This document shows, one piece after another, positions 9,075-17,884 of a stretch of 64,000 bases of DNA. The notes beneath the pieces are model-generated. The model was not told where the DNA came from. It did not search any database and was given only the letters and a program-made list of their open reading frames with translations. The stretch comes from Pseudomonas lactis. Its GTDB lineage: Bacteria; Pseudomonadota; Gammaproteobacteria; Pseudomonadales; Pseudomonadaceae. The stretch is from the NCBI RefSeq assembly GCF_001439845.1, contig NZ_JYLO01000005.1:124001-188000 (forward strand), read 5' to 3'. Positions within the stretch are counted from its first letter, which is position 1. Each line of letters opens with the position of its first letter. The position numbers were made by a program, and so were the translations under genes.

Positions 9075-9908
9075 ATGAAGCAATATCTCGAACTGCTGCA
9101 GGACGTCGTGACCAATGGCCTGACCAAGGGCGACCGCACGGGCACCGGCACCAAGGCTGTGTTTGCGCGTCAGTATCGGCATAACCTGGCCGACGGCTTC
9201 CCGCTGCTGACCACCAAGAAGCTGCACTTCAAAAGCATCGCCAACGAACTGATCTGGATGTTGAGCGGCAACACCAACATCAAGTGGCTCAACGAAAATG
9301 GCGTGAAGATCTGGGACGAATGGGCCACCGAAGACGGCGACCTGGGCCCGGTGTACGGCGAGCAGTGGACCGCCTGGCCGACCAAGGACGGCGGCACGAT
9401 CAACCAGATCGACTACATGGTGCACACGCTCAAGACCAACCCCAACAGCCGTCGCATCCTGTTCCACGGCTGGAACGTCGAATACCTGCCGGACGAAACC
9501 CAGAGCCCGCAGGAGAACGCGCGTAACGGCAAGCAAGCCCTGCCGCCATGCCATTTGCTGTACCAGGCGTTCGTGCATGACGGCCATCTGTCGATGCAGC
9601 TGTATATCCGCAGCTCCGACGTGTTCCTGGGCCTGCCGTACAACACTGCCGCGCTGGCGTTGCTGACCCACATGCTGGCCCAGCAGTGCGACCTGATCCC
9701 CCACGAGATCATCGTCACTACCGGCGACACCCACGCCTACAGCAACCACATGGAGCAGATCCAGACCCAGTTGGCGCGTACGCCGAAAAAACTGCCGGAA
9801 CTGGTGATCAAGCGTAAGCCTGCGTCGATCTACGACTATAAGTTCGAAGACTTCGAAATCGTGGGCTACGACGCCGACCCGAGCATCAAGGCTGACGTGG
9901 CTATCTAA
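9075..9908 (+). CDS. thyA: thymidylate synthase
   Basis: Converts dUMP to dTMP with methylene-tetrahydrofolate, which makes DHFR (folA, also in this window) essential for recycling the folate. I chose ATG 9075 (277 aa, starting [15 protein letters not shown]); the reading frame is open back to 9030 but the extra residues are not conserved. Catalytic cysteine is C159 in LPPCHLLYQ; dUMP-binding motifs [12 protein letters not shown] and HAYSNH follow. Arginines of RTGTGT near residue 21 bind phosphate. A REP doublet lies downstream. Confidence 0.96.
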   Translation: MKQYLELLQDVVTNGLTKGDRTGTGTKAVFARQYRHNLADGFPLLTTKKLHFKSIANELIWMLSGNTNIKWLNENGVKIWDEWATEDGDLGPVYGEQWTAWPTKDGGTINQIDYMVHTLKTNPNSRRILFHGWNVEYLPDETQSPQENARNGKQALPPCHLLYQAFVHDGHLSMQLYIRSSDVFLGLPYNTAALALLTHMLAQQCDLIPHEIIVTTGDTHAYSNHMEQIQTQLARTPKKLPELVIKRKPASIYDYKFEDFEIVGYDADPSIKADVAI

Positions 9909-9928
9909 AGCCTTATTCGGTGAAAAAC

Positions 9929-10017
9929 TGTGGGAGCTGGCTTGCCTGCGATGGCAGAGTGTCAGGCGACATCAATGTTGCTGGTCCACCGCTATCGCAG
10001 GCAAGCCAGCTCCCACA
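9929..10017. repeat. REP doublet
   Basis: TGTGGGAGCTGGCTTGCCTG at the left and its inverted copy at the right around a loop of about 40 bp, between the convergent thyA and cadR genes. Confidence 0.9.
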
Positions 10018-10038
10018 TGGGTTCGGTGTTCACTTGGG

Positions 10039-10479
10039 TTAGTGGCCGTGGCTTCTGCCCACATGCGAAGGCTCGGCCTCGCTGGCCGCAATCCCTCCGC
10101 TGACCTCCAACTGCTGCAAGATCCCGCACTGGTTCCCACCGCCGCAACGTTGGCGCAGGTCCAGCAGTTGTTCCTGCAAGGCCAACAATCCGTCGATCCG
10201 CGCTTTCACATGATGGATATGCTCGTCGATCAACGCATTCACGCTTTCGCACTGGTCCTGGGGGCTGTCGCGTAGCCCCAGCAGGCTGCGGATTTCTTCG
10301 AGGGTCATGTCCAGGCTGCGGCAGTTGCGGATAAAGGTCAGCCGCTCGGTGTGCGCCTGGGTGTACACGCGGTAGTTGCCATCGGTGCGGGCCGGGGGCG
10401 GCAGCAGGTTTTCCTTCTCGTAATAACGGATGGTTTCCACCGGGCAATCGGTGAGTTTGGCCAGTTCGCCGATCTTCAT
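10039..10479 (-). CDS. cadR: MerR-family Cd(II)/Pb(II)-responsive regulator
   Basis: 146 aa regulator, started at ATG 10479 (MKIGELAKLTDC); longer in-frame starts would run through the cadA promoter. Residues 1-70 are the winged-helix MerR DNA-binding domain (ETIRYYEKENLLP). Metal-binding cysteines sit at the positions known for CadR: C77, C112 and C118, and the C-terminus is histidine-rich (SHVGRSHGH), as in P. putida CadR. It is divergent from cadA, and the shared intergenic region holds its operator. Zinc response is possible but cadmium/lead is the family norm. Confidence 0.93.
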   Translation of the reverse strand: MKIGELAKLTDCPVETIRYYEKENLLPPPARTDGNYRVYTQAHTERLTFIRNCRSLDMTLEEIRSLLGLRDSPQDQCESVNALIDEHIHHVKARIDGLLALQEQLLDLRQRCGGGNQCGILQQLEVSGGIAASEAEPSHVGRSHGH

Positions 10480-10502
10480 CGCAGCAATCTCCAAATGGGT
10501 GC

Positions 10503-10533
10503 TTGACCCTATAGTGGCTACAGGGTCTTTACT
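10503..10533 (+). promoter_or_regulatory. CadR-controlled cadA promoter with MerR-type operator
   Basis: A 21-bp dyad, ACCCTATAGTGGCTACAGGGT (first 20 bases shown by arms ACCCT and AGGGT at 10506-10526), sits between TTGACC (10503-10508) and TTTACT (10528-10533). The spacer is 19 bp. An over-long spacer filled by a dyad is the hallmark of promoters that MerR proteins activate by untwisting DNA. Confidence 0.85.
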
Positions 10534-10564
10534 TGGCAACAGGCACCTTTACGGACGCGACCTG

Positions 10565-12853
10565 ATGAGCCACTCCATTCATACCCCGCACAAGCACGAC
10601 CACAAGCACGATCACGATCACGATCACGGCCATGATCATAAACATGACCATGGGCCCGCCAAACTCACGCCTGTGGATAACCACGGCCATTCCGGCTCCT
10701 GCTGCTCCGGCGCTGCCGGGCCCGCCATCGTGACCTTGAGTGAAGCGCCCACCGCCGGCTCGCGCCTGAGCACCTTCCGCATCGAAGCCATGGACTGCCC
10801 TACCGAGCAGACGCTGATCCAGAACAAGCTGGGCAAGCTCGCTGGCGTGCAGCAACTGGAATTCAACCTGATCAACCGCATCCTCGGCGTCACCCATGAC
10901 CTGCCGAACACGGCGCCGATCATCGAGGCAATCAAGTCCATCGGCATGCAGGCCGACCCTATCGAAGAAGGCAGCCCCGCCGCCGCGCCGCCCGCCAAGA
11001 AACATTGGTGGCCGTTGGCGGTGTCGGGCGTGGGTGCCCTGGGGGCCGAGGTGTTGCACTTCACCGGCGTGGCGCCCACCTGGGTAATCGCGCTGGTGGC
11101 GTTGGTGTCGATCCTCAGCGGCGGCCTTACCACCTACAAGAAGGGCTGGATTGCCCTGAAGAACTTCAACCTCAATATCAATGCCTTGATGAGCATCGCG
11201 GTGACGGGCGCGATCCTGATTGGCCAGTGGCCGGAAGCGGCGATGGTGATGTTCCTGTTCACCGTGGCCGAGTTGATTGAGGCCAAGTCCCTGGACCGGG
11301 CGCGCAACGCCATCAGCGGCCTGATGCAGATGACCCCGGAACAGGCCACGGTGCGCCAGGCCGACGGTTCCTGGCTGGAAAAAGAGGTCAAAAGCATCGA
11401 TCTTGGCGCGATTGTCCGAGTAAGACCCGGTGAGCGCATCGGCCTCGACGGTGAGGTCACGGCCGGCCAGTCCACCATCGACCAGGCGCCGATCACCGGG
11501 GAAAGCCTGCCGATTGAGAAAACCGTGGGCGATAAGGTGTTTGCCGGCACCATCAACCAGGCCGGCTCCCTGGAGTACAAGGTCACCGCAGCGGCGAACA
11601 ACTCCACGCTGGCGCGGATCATCCACGCGGTGGAACAGGCTCAAGGCGCACGCGCACCGACCCAGCGCTTTGTCGACAGTTTCTCCAAGGTCTACACCCC
11701 GGCCGTCTTCCTGTTTGCCCTCGGTGTGGCGGTGATTCCGCCGCTGTTCATGGCGGGTGTGTGGTTTGACTGGATCTACCGCGCCCTCGTGCTGCTGGTG
11801 GTAGCCTGCCCGTGTGCCTTGGTGATCTCCACCCCGGTGACCATTGTCAGCGGCCTGGCAGCTGCGGCGCGCAAAGGCATCCTGATCAAAGGCGGCGTGT
11901 ACCTGGAGGGCGGCTACAAGCTTGACTACCTGGCCCTCGACAAGACCGGCACCATCACCCATGGCAAACCGGTGCAAACCGATTACCTGCCGCTGTTCCC
12001 GAATATCGAAGACAGCGCGCCGGCCCTGGCCGCGAGTTTGGCATCGCGTTCTGACCACCCGGTGTCCCTGGCGATTGCCAACGCGGCTGTGGATAAAAAC
12101 CTGTCGACTCACGCTGTGGATAACTTCGAAGCCTTGGCCGGGCGTGGTGTGCGGGGTGATATCAACGGCCAGACCTATCACCTGGGTAACCACCGCCTGG
12201 TGGAAGACCTCGGCCTGTGTTCCGAGGCCCTGGAAGAAAAACTCTTCGCCCTGGAAAAGCAAGGCAAGTCCGTGGTGTTGCTGCTGGACAAGTCCGGCCC
12301 GCTGGCGCTGTTTGCCGTGGCCGACACGGTCAAGGAGAGCAGCCGCGAAGCCATCCAGCAATTACACGACCTGGGCATCAAGACCCTGATGCTCACCGGC
12401 GATAACACCCACACCGCCCAGGCCATTGCGGCCCAGGTCGGCATCGACCAGGCCCAGGGCGACCTGTTGCCCACCGACAAACTGCAAGCCATCGAAACCC
12501 TCTACGGCCAGGGCCATCGGGTGGGCATGGTCGGTGACGGTATCAACGACGCCCCGGCCCTGGCCCGTGCCGAGATCGGCTTTGCCATGGCCGCGGCGGG
12601 CACCGACACGGCGATCGAGACCGCCGACGTGGCGCTGATGGACGATGATTTGCGCAAGATTCCGGCTTTCATTCGGTTGTCGCGGCAAACGTCGAGTATC
12701 CTCAAGCAGAACATCGCCCTGGCGCTGGTGATCAAGGCGATCTTCCTGGCCGTCACGTTCATGGGCATGGCGACCATGTGGATGGCGGTCTTCGCCGACA
12801 TGGGCGTGAGCCTGCTGGTGGTGTTCAATGGCCTGCGCCTGGTGCGCAAATAG
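10565..12853 (+). CDS. cadA: heavy-metal P1B-type ATPase (Cd/Pb/Zn exporter)
   Basis: Inner-membrane pump that expels divalent soft metals using ATP. I chose ATG 10565 (762 aa); the frame is open further upstream but would cross the promoter. Residues 1-42 are strongly histidine-rich, followed by a heavy-metal-associated domain whose site reads MDCPTE with C78 rather than the usual CxxC. The transport site is C415-P-C417, the phosphorylated aspartate D459 in DKTGT, then TGDN and GDGINDAPAL in the nucleotide domain. Induced by CadR from the divergent promoter. Confidence 0.94.
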   Translation: MSHSIHTPHKHDHKHDHDHDHGHDHKHDHGPAKLTPVDNHGHSGSCCSGAAGPAIVTLSEAPTAGSRLSTFRIEAMDCPTEQTLIQNKLGKLAGVQQLEFNLINRILGVTHDLPNTAPIIEAIKSIGMQADPIEEGSPAAAPPAKKHWWPLAVSGVGALGAEVLHFTGVAPTWVIALVALVSILSGGLTTYKKGWIALKNFNLNINALMSIAVTGAILIGQWPEAAMVMFLFTVAELIEAKSLDRARNAISGLMQMTPEQATVRQADGSWLEKEVKSIDLGAIVRVRPGERIGLDGEVTAGQSTIDQAPITGESLPIEKTVGDKVFAGTINQAGSLEYKVTAAANNSTLARIIHAVEQAQGARAPTQRFVDSFSKVYTPAVFLFALGVAVIPPLFMAGVWFDWIYRALVLLVVACPCALVISTPVTIVSGLAAAARKGILIKGGVYLEGGYKLDYLALDKTGTITHGKPVQTDYLPLFPNIEDSAPALAASLASRSDHPVSLAIANAAVDKNLSTHAVDNFEALAGRGVRGDINGQTYHLGNHRLVEDLGLCSEALEEKLFALEKQGKSVVLLLDKSGPLALFAVADTVKESSREAIQQLHDLGIKTLMLTGDNTHTAQAIAAQVGIDQAQGDLLPTDKLQAIETLYGQGHRVGMVGDGINDAPALARAEIGFAMAAAGTDTAIETADVALMDDDLRKIPAFIRLSRQTSSILKQNIALALVIKAIFLAVTFMGMATMWMAVFADMGVSLLVVFNGLRLVRK

Positions 12854-12869
12854 CGGATGAGAGGGTGGT

Positions 12870-13733
12870 GTGCTGAGTGCTGAGTTAAAGGCGTTTTTCA
12901 TGGTCGCCCGCCTGGGCAGCATTACCCAGGCGGCGAAGAAACTCGGCTTGAGCCAGCCCACGGTGACCACCCAGATTCGCAACCTGGAAAGCCACTACGG
13001 CGTCGAGTTGTTCTACCGTGGCGGCCGCCGCCTCACCGTCAGCGACGAAGGCGCGCGGCTATTGCCGATGGTCAAGGCGCTGTTGCAGCAGGAAGCGGAT
13101 ATCGAGTTTTTCCTGCGCAACAACGGCCAGGTCCAGGGCGCGCTGAGGATTGCCGCAACGGCGCCGTATTACATCCTCGATCTGGTCAAAGCCTTTCGCG
13201 AGCGCCTGCCCCAGGTGGAAGTGTCGGTGGAAATTGGCAACTCCCAGCAGGTGCTTGAAGCGCTGGACGATTACCGCGTCGATGTCGCGGCCTCATCGCA
13301 ATTGCTGGAAGACGCCCGGCTGATCCGCCGCGTGCTGGGCACCGACCCGCTGGTGCTGGCGGTGCACCGCAATCACCCGTTGGCCAAGCTTGATCATGTA
13401 CCGTTGAGCGCGCTTATCGGGCACACCTTGCTGATGCGTGAAGCGGGCTCCACCACCCGCCGGCTGACGGAAGAGATGTTGAAGAACGCCGGCGTGGGGT
13501 ACGGGCCGTTGCTGGAGATTGGCAGCCGTGAGTCGATTCGCGAGGCGGTACTGCGCAATATCGGCATCAGCATCATTGCCCGCCAGGAAGTGCCCCATGA
13601 CCCGCAATTGCGTGTGCTGACCATCGAGAATGCACCGCAGATTCCGGAGTATCTGTATTGCCTCAAGGAGCGCAAAGGTGCGCGCCTGCCGGCGGCTTTC
13701 CTTGGCCTGGCCCAGGAAATGTCACCCCTCTGA
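12870..13733 (+). CDS. LysR-family regulator of the aminoethylphosphonate cluster
   Basis: 287 aa regulator beginning at GTG 12870. Residues 1-60 form the LysR winged helix ([20 protein letters not shown]) and the rest a periplasmic-binding-like effector domain. It lies 16 bp after cadA but its role is suggested by the genes downstream: an ABC importer, FAD oxidoreductase and PhnZ-like oxygenase of the 2-aminoethylphosphonate type, which commonly travel with a LysR regulator. The effector is inferred to be an aminophosphonate or catabolite. Its stop codon overlaps the first base pairs of a palindromic repeat. Confidence 0.85.
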   Translation: MLSAELKAFFMVARLGSITQAAKKLGLSQPTVTTQIRNLESHYGVELFYRGGRRLTVSDEGARLLPMVKALLQQEADIEFFLRNNGQVQGALRIAATAPYYILDLVKAFRERLPQVEVSVEIGNSQQVLEALDDYRVDVAASSQLLEDARLIRRVLGTDPLVLAVHRNHPLAKLDHVPLSALIGHTLLMREAGSTTRRLTEEMLKNAGVGYGPLLEIGSRESIREAVLRNIGISIIARQEVPHDPQLRVLTIENAPQIPEYLYCLKERKGARLPAAFLGLAQEMSPL

Positions 13734-13832
13734 TCGTTCCCACGCTCCGCGTGGGAACGCCGCCCAGGACGCTCCGCGTCCGTGACGCGGAGCGTCACTA
13801 GAGACATTCCCACGCAGAGCGTGGGAACGATC
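13732..13832. repeat. GATCGTTCCC palindromic element, copy 2
   Basis: About 100 bp between GATCGTTCCCACGC and GCGTGGGAACGATC, with nested GGACGCTCCGCGTCC and GTGACGCGGAGCGTCAC inverted pairs. It overlaps the LysR stop codon and lies on the left side of the phosphonate transporter genes. Confidence 0.8.
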
Positions 13833-13945
13833 ATGAGTCCTACACAAATCCACCAATACCACTATCACCTCCTTTTGCCTTTCTGCCACACCAGCTACGC
13901 ATTGCCTCCCTAGCATGGCCTTCATCCGTTCGATGAGGTGCCACC

Positions 13946-15010
13946 ATGCACACAGCCCTGACCCAACCCGGCGCACCGATGAAAGTGCGCGCAATCCAGA
14001 AACGCTTTGGCGCATTCACCGCGCTGGACAACGTCTCCCTGGACGTCGCCGCCGGCGAGCTGGTGTGCCTGCTGGGCCCTTCCGGTTGCGGCAAGACCAC
14101 ACTGCTGCGCTGCATCGCCGGCCTGGAGCGCCAGGACAGCGGTGAGCTTTACCTGGGCGAGCGCGACGTGTCCTTGCTGCCACCCCAGGCGCGGGACTAC
14201 GGCATCCTGTTTCAGTCCTACGCGTTGTTTCCCAACCTCAGCGTTGAAGCGAACATCGGCTATGGCCTCACCGGCAGCGGCCGCGATGAAGTGCGCAAGC
14301 GTGTCGCGCAGATGCTCGAACTGGTCGGCCTGGTGGGCAGCGAAAAGAAGTACCCCGGCCAACTCTCCGGCGGCCAGCAACAGCGCGTCGCCCTGGCCCG
14401 CGCACTGGCGCCGGCGCCGTCGTTATTGCTGTTGGATGAGCCGATGTCGGCCCTCGATGCCCGGGTGCGCGAGCACCTGTGCACTGAACTGCGCCAACTG
14501 CAGCGGCGCCTGGGCATCACCACCTTGATGGTGACCCACAACCAGGACGAAGCCATGTTGATGGCCGACCGCATTGCCGTGATGAACAACGGCAAGGTCG
14601 AGCAGTACGCCACGCCCCAGGAAATCTACGACCGCCCGGCCACGCCGTTCGTGGCGGAGTTTGTCGGCCAGGGCAACTGGTTGCCGTTCAGCCGTAACAG
14701 CGCCAGCCATGCCCAGGTGGGTGGGTTGAACATGCGCCTGGCTGAGGACGCGGGTGTCGCCCAGTCCGGCCGCTTGTTCTGCCGCCCGGAAGCCATTTGC
14801 GTCAACCCGCCGGTGCATGAAGAAAACCTGTTCCCGGCCAAGGTTCGCGAGATTACCTTCCTCGGCAACCGCTGCCGCATGAGCTTTGAGCTGGAACAAT
14901 TGCCGGGCCATCCGTTGCTGGCTGAACTGGCGCCGGAAGCCATGCCGCGCCTGGGCGCCCAGGACATCTGGGTGGCGTTGCCGCCGCGCAGCCTGCAGGT
15001 GTTTGCCTGA
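13946..15010 (+). CDS. ABC transporter ATP-binding protein, 2-aminoethylphosphonate type
   Basis: 354 aa cytoplasmic ATPase of the spermidine/iron/phosphonate importer class. Walker A is GPSGCGKTT, the signature [15 protein letters not shown], Walker [14 protein letters not shown], and the switch histidine is in MVTHNQDEA. After about residue 245 there is a C-terminal TOBE-type regulatory domain. A GAGGTG ribosome site precedes ATG 13946. The permease starts 13 bp downstream and the binding protein follows, so the three form one importer. The phosphonate specificity is inferred from the FAD oxidoreductase and PhnZ-like genes further on. Confidence 0.87.
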   Translation: MHTALTQPGAPMKVRAIQKRFGAFTALDNVSLDVAAGELVCLLGPSGCGKTTLLRCIAGLERQDSGELYLGERDVSLLPPQARDYGILFQSYALFPNLSVEANIGYGLTGSGRDEVRKRVAQMLELVGLVGSEKKYPGQLSGGQQQRVALARALAPAPSLLLLDEPMSALDARVREHLCTELRQLQRRLGITTLMVTHNQDEAMLMADRIAVMNNGKVEQYATPQEIYDRPATPFVAEFVGQGNWLPFSRNSASHAQVGGLNMRLAEDAGVAQSGRLFCRPEAICVNPPVHEENLFPAKVREITFLGNRCRMSFELEQLPGHPLLAELAPEAMPRLGAQDIWVALPPRSLQVFA

Positions 15011-15023
15011 GATGGGGGCTGTG

Positions 15024-16724
15024 ATGACATTGCCGGTACCGCGTCAGGTGTCCCGCGCCGAGTGGGGCGACCGCCTCTTTGTGGTCGGCGGCAAATGGCT
15101 CTGGCTGGGCCTGTTGGTGGTGGCGGTGCTGTTGCCGCTGTTGGCGATCTTCTGGCGCGGCTTCAGCGGCGAAGCCGGGCAGGGCGGTGGCCTGGTGGCC
15201 GCGCGCGAACTGCTGAGCAGCGCCAACTTCCACTGGTTGCTGGGCAATAGCCTGAAAGTGTCCCTCAGTGTGGCGGCCATCGTCGTGCCGCTGGCCTACT
15301 TGTTTGCCTATGCCCTGCAACGCACGCTGATCCCCGGCAAGTCCATCTGGCGCGGCCTGTCCTTGCTGCCATTGATGGCGCCGTCGATGCTGCCGGGCAT
15401 TGCCCTGGTTTATCTGTTCGGCAACCAGGGCCTGCTGCGGGGTTTGTTCTCGGAGAATATCTACGGTTTCTGGGGCATTGTGCTCGGTGAGGTGATCTAC
15501 ACCTTTCCCCATGCCTTGATGATTTTGCTGTCGGCGTTGTCCCTGGCGGATGCGCGTTTGTTCGACGCCGCTTCTAGCATGGGCGCCAGCCCGGCCCGGG
15601 CGTTTCGCAGCATTACCTGGCCGGCCACGCGCCAGGCGGTGTTCGCCGCATTCTGCCTGGTGTTCACCCTGACCATTACCGACTTCGGGGTACCGGTGGT
15701 GGTGGGCGGCGATTACCAGGTGCTGGCGCTGGAGGCCTACAAGGCCGTGGTGGGCCAGCAACAGTTCGGTCGCGGCGCGTTGATCGGCATGGTGTTGCTG
15801 CTGCCGGCGCTGTTCAGCTTTGGCGTGGATGCCTGGTTGCGCCGTCGGCATGGCGACGCGATGAGCGGCCGCGCCCAGGTGTTCCAGCCAGCGCCATCGC
15901 GGCTGCGCGACGGGTGCTACCTGGCCATCGTGCTGCTGATTTGCGCGGCGTTGCTGCTGGTGTTCGGCATGGCGGTGTACTCCTCGCTGGTGAAATTCTG
16001 GCCGTACAACCTGTCGCTGTCGCTCAACCACTACCAGTTCGAAGACACCGCTGGCGGCGGCTGGCTGGCCTATCGCAACAGCCTCACCATGGCGTTGTGC
16101 ACGGCGTTGATCGGCAGCGTGCTGATTTTCACCGGTGCCTACCTGATGGAAAAGACCAAGGGGCAGAAGAACCTCAACCTGGCGCTGCGCATGCTCAGCT
16201 TCGTGCCGATGGCCGTGCCGGGCCTGGTCCTGGGGCTGGGCTACGTGTTCTTCTTCAACCTCAACGGCAACCCGCTGCATGTGTTGTACGGCAGCATGGC
16301 GTTGCTGGTGGTGTGCACCATTGCCCACTACCTGACCACCGCGCAGATGACCGCGACCACCGCCTTGCGCCAGTTGGACGCCGAGTTCGAAGCCGCCGCC
16401 TTGTCCCTCAAGGCACCGTTGTACCGCCATTATCTGCGCGTCACGGTGCCGATCTGCCTGCCGGCGCTGCTGGACATCCTGCGCTACCTGTTTGTGTCGG
16501 CGATGACCACCGTGTCTGCCGCGATCTTCCTCTACAGCCCCGACACCATCCTCGCCGCCGTCGCCGTGCTGAACATGGACGACGCCGGCAATGTAGGCGG
16601 CGCGGCGGCCATGTCGACCCTGATCCTGTTCACCTCGGCCAGCGTCTCGCTGCTGCTGGCGTGGGCCTCACGTGGCGCGCTGCGCCGCTCCCAAGCCTGG
16701 CGCCAGCGCGCACCCGGCCAATAA
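15024..16724 (+). CDS. ABC transporter permease (fused two-domain), 2-aminoethylphosphonate type
   Basis: 566 aa inner-membrane protein with about twelve membrane segments: two six-helix permease halves in one chain. Each half has an EAA-type loop that docks the ATPase (DAASSMGASPARAFRSITWP near 185-205, and EAAALSLKAPLYRHYLRVTVP near 455-475). I placed the start at ATG 15024, after a GGGGGCT sequence; ATG 15012 is an alternative adding four residues. Fused permeases of this kind are typical of Fe(III)-like and aminoethylphosphonate-type importers. It lies 13 bp after the ATPase gene. Confidence 0.86.
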   Translation: MTLPVPRQVSRAEWGDRLFVVGGKWLWLGLLVVAVLLPLLAIFWRGFSGEAGQGGGLVAARELLSSANFHWLLGNSLKVSLSVAAIVVPLAYLFAYALQRTLIPGKSIWRGLSLLPLMAPSMLPGIALVYLFGNQGLLRGLFSENIYGFWGIVLGEVIYTFPHALMILLSALSLADARLFDAASSMGASPARAFRSITWPATRQAVFAAFCLVFTLTITDFGVPVVVGGDYQVLALEAYKAVVGQQQFGRGALIGMVLLLPALFSFGVDAWLRRRHGDAMSGRAQVFQPAPSRLRDGCYLAIVLLICAALLLVFGMAVYSSLVKFWPYNLSLSLNHYQFEDTAGGGWLAYRNSLTMALCTALIGSVLIFTGAYLMEKTKGQKNLNLALRMLSFVPMAVPGLVLGLGYVFFFNLNGNPLHVLYGSMALLVVCTIAHYLTTAQMTATTALRQLDAEFEAAALSLKAPLYRHYLRVTVPICLPALLDILRYLFVSAMTTVSAAIFLYSPDTILAAVAVLNMDDAGNVGGAAAMSTLILFTSASVSLLLAWASRGALRRSQAWRQRAPGQ

Positions 16725-16747
16725 AACATCCCTGAAGGAGGTGCTCC

Positions 16748-17761
16748 ATGTTCAAGCCCCTGGCGCTGGTCGCTGCAGTCCTCACGGCATTCAGCCTGAA
16801 TGCTTTCGCCAAGACCGAGTTGACGGTGTACACGGCCCTTGAAGCCGAGCAATTGAAGACCTACAAAAAAGCTTTCGAACAGGCCAACCCCGACGTCGAG
16901 ATCAAGTGGGTGCGCGACTCCACCGGCATCATCACCGCCAAACTGCTGGCCGAGAAAGACCGCCCCCAGGCTGACGTGGTGTGGGGCCTGGCCGCCTCCA
17001 GCCTGGCGATCCTCGATCAGCAAGGCATGCTGGAAAACTACGCGCCCAAGGACTTGGACAAGATCGGCAAAAACTACCGCGACGCCGCCAATCCTCCGGC
17101 CTGGGTCGGCATGGACGTGTGGGCTGCCACCATCTGCTTCAACACTGTCGAAGCCGAGAAACAGGGCCTCACCAAACCAATAAGCTGGCAGGACCTGACC
17201 AAGCCCGAATATAAGGGCAAGATCGTGATGCCTAACCCGGCGTCTTCAGGCACCGGCTTCCTGGATGTCAGCGCCTGGCTCCAGACCTTCGGCGAGAAGC
17301 AAGGCTGGCAGTACATGGACGACCTGCATCAGAACATCGGCCAGTACGTTCACTCCGGCTCCAAGCCGTGCAAGCTGGCGGCCTCCGGTGAGTTCCCGAT
17401 CGGTATCTCCTTCGAATACCCGGCGGTTCAGCTCAAACGCCAGGGCGCGCCGCTGGACATTATCCTGCCCAAAGAAGGCCTGGGCTGGGACATCGAGGCC
17501 ACCGCCGTGATCAAAGGCACTGCCCACGCTGACGCAGCGAAAAAACTCGCTGACTTCTCCGCCAGCACCGCGGCGATGGATCTGTACAAGGACAACTTCG
17601 CCGTGCTCGCCCAACCGGGTATCGCCAAGCCGCAGACCGAATTGCCAGCGGACTATGAGCAACGGTTGATCAAGAACGACTTTGTCTGGGCTTCCAAAAA
17701 CCGTGACAGCATCCTGGCCGAATGGCGTAAGCGTTATGACGGCAAGTCGGAAAAACAGTAA
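16748..17761 (+). CDS. periplasmic substrate-binding protein, 2-aminoethylphosphonate type
   Basis: 337 aa protein with a clear signal peptide (residues 1-21, cleaved after NAFA), starting at ATG 16748 behind GAAGGAGG. The mature protein begins KTELTVYTALEAEQLKTYKK, the pattern of extracellular binding proteins of the Fe(III)/thiamine/phosphonate class. It should deliver the substrate to the permease and ATPase encoded just upstream (24 bp gap). Iron or another small anion cannot be excluded from this sequence alone; the neighbours favour 2-aminoethylphosphonate. Confidence 0.86.
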   Translation: MFKPLALVAAVLTAFSLNAFAKTELTVYTALEAEQLKTYKKAFEQANPDVEIKWVRDSTGIITAKLLAEKDRPQADVVWGLAASSLAILDQQGMLENYAPKDLDKIGKNYRDAANPPAWVGMDVWAATICFNTVEAEKQGLTKPISWQDLTKPEYKGKIVMPNPASSGTGFLDVSAWLQTFGEKQGWQYMDDLHQNIGQYVHSGSKPCKLAASGEFPIGISFEYPAVQLKRQGAPLDIILPKEGLGWDIEATAVIKGTAHADAAKKLADFSASTAAMDLYKDNFAVLAQPGIAKPQTELPADYEQRLIKNDFVWASKNRDSILAEWRKRYDGKSEKQ

Positions 17762-17763
17762 CC

Positions 17764-17873
17764 GATCGTTCCCACGCTCCGCGTGGTAACGCCGCTCTGG
17801 ACGCTCCGCGTCCGCTTTTAAAGGTCGTGACGCGGAGCGTCACCGGATGAATTCCCACGCGGAGCGCGGGAAC
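17764..17873. repeat. GATCGTTCCC palindromic element, copy 3
   Basis: About 110 bp, same plan as the copies at 7034 and 13732: GATCGTTCCCACGCTCCGCG at the left, nested inverted pairs, then TTCCCACGCGGAGCGCGGGA at the right; the right terminus has diverged (GGGAACCAG). It begins three bases after the binding-protein stop codon and separates the transporter genes from the catabolic genes. Confidence 0.78.
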
Positions 17874-17884
17874 CAGAGGACAGT

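Noticed and set aside
8151..9749. 532-codon minus-strand frame across lgt and thyA
   Set aside because: Shadow of two well-identified genes with conserved active sites on the plus strand.
10529..12361. 610-codon minus-strand frame across cadA
   Set aside because: Shadow of cadA; it would also run through the CadR operator and its residues are low-complexity.
14853..16430. 525-codon minus-strand frame across the ABC permease
   Set aside because: Glutamine/histidine-rich shadow frame of the permease gene; no ribosome site or domain.
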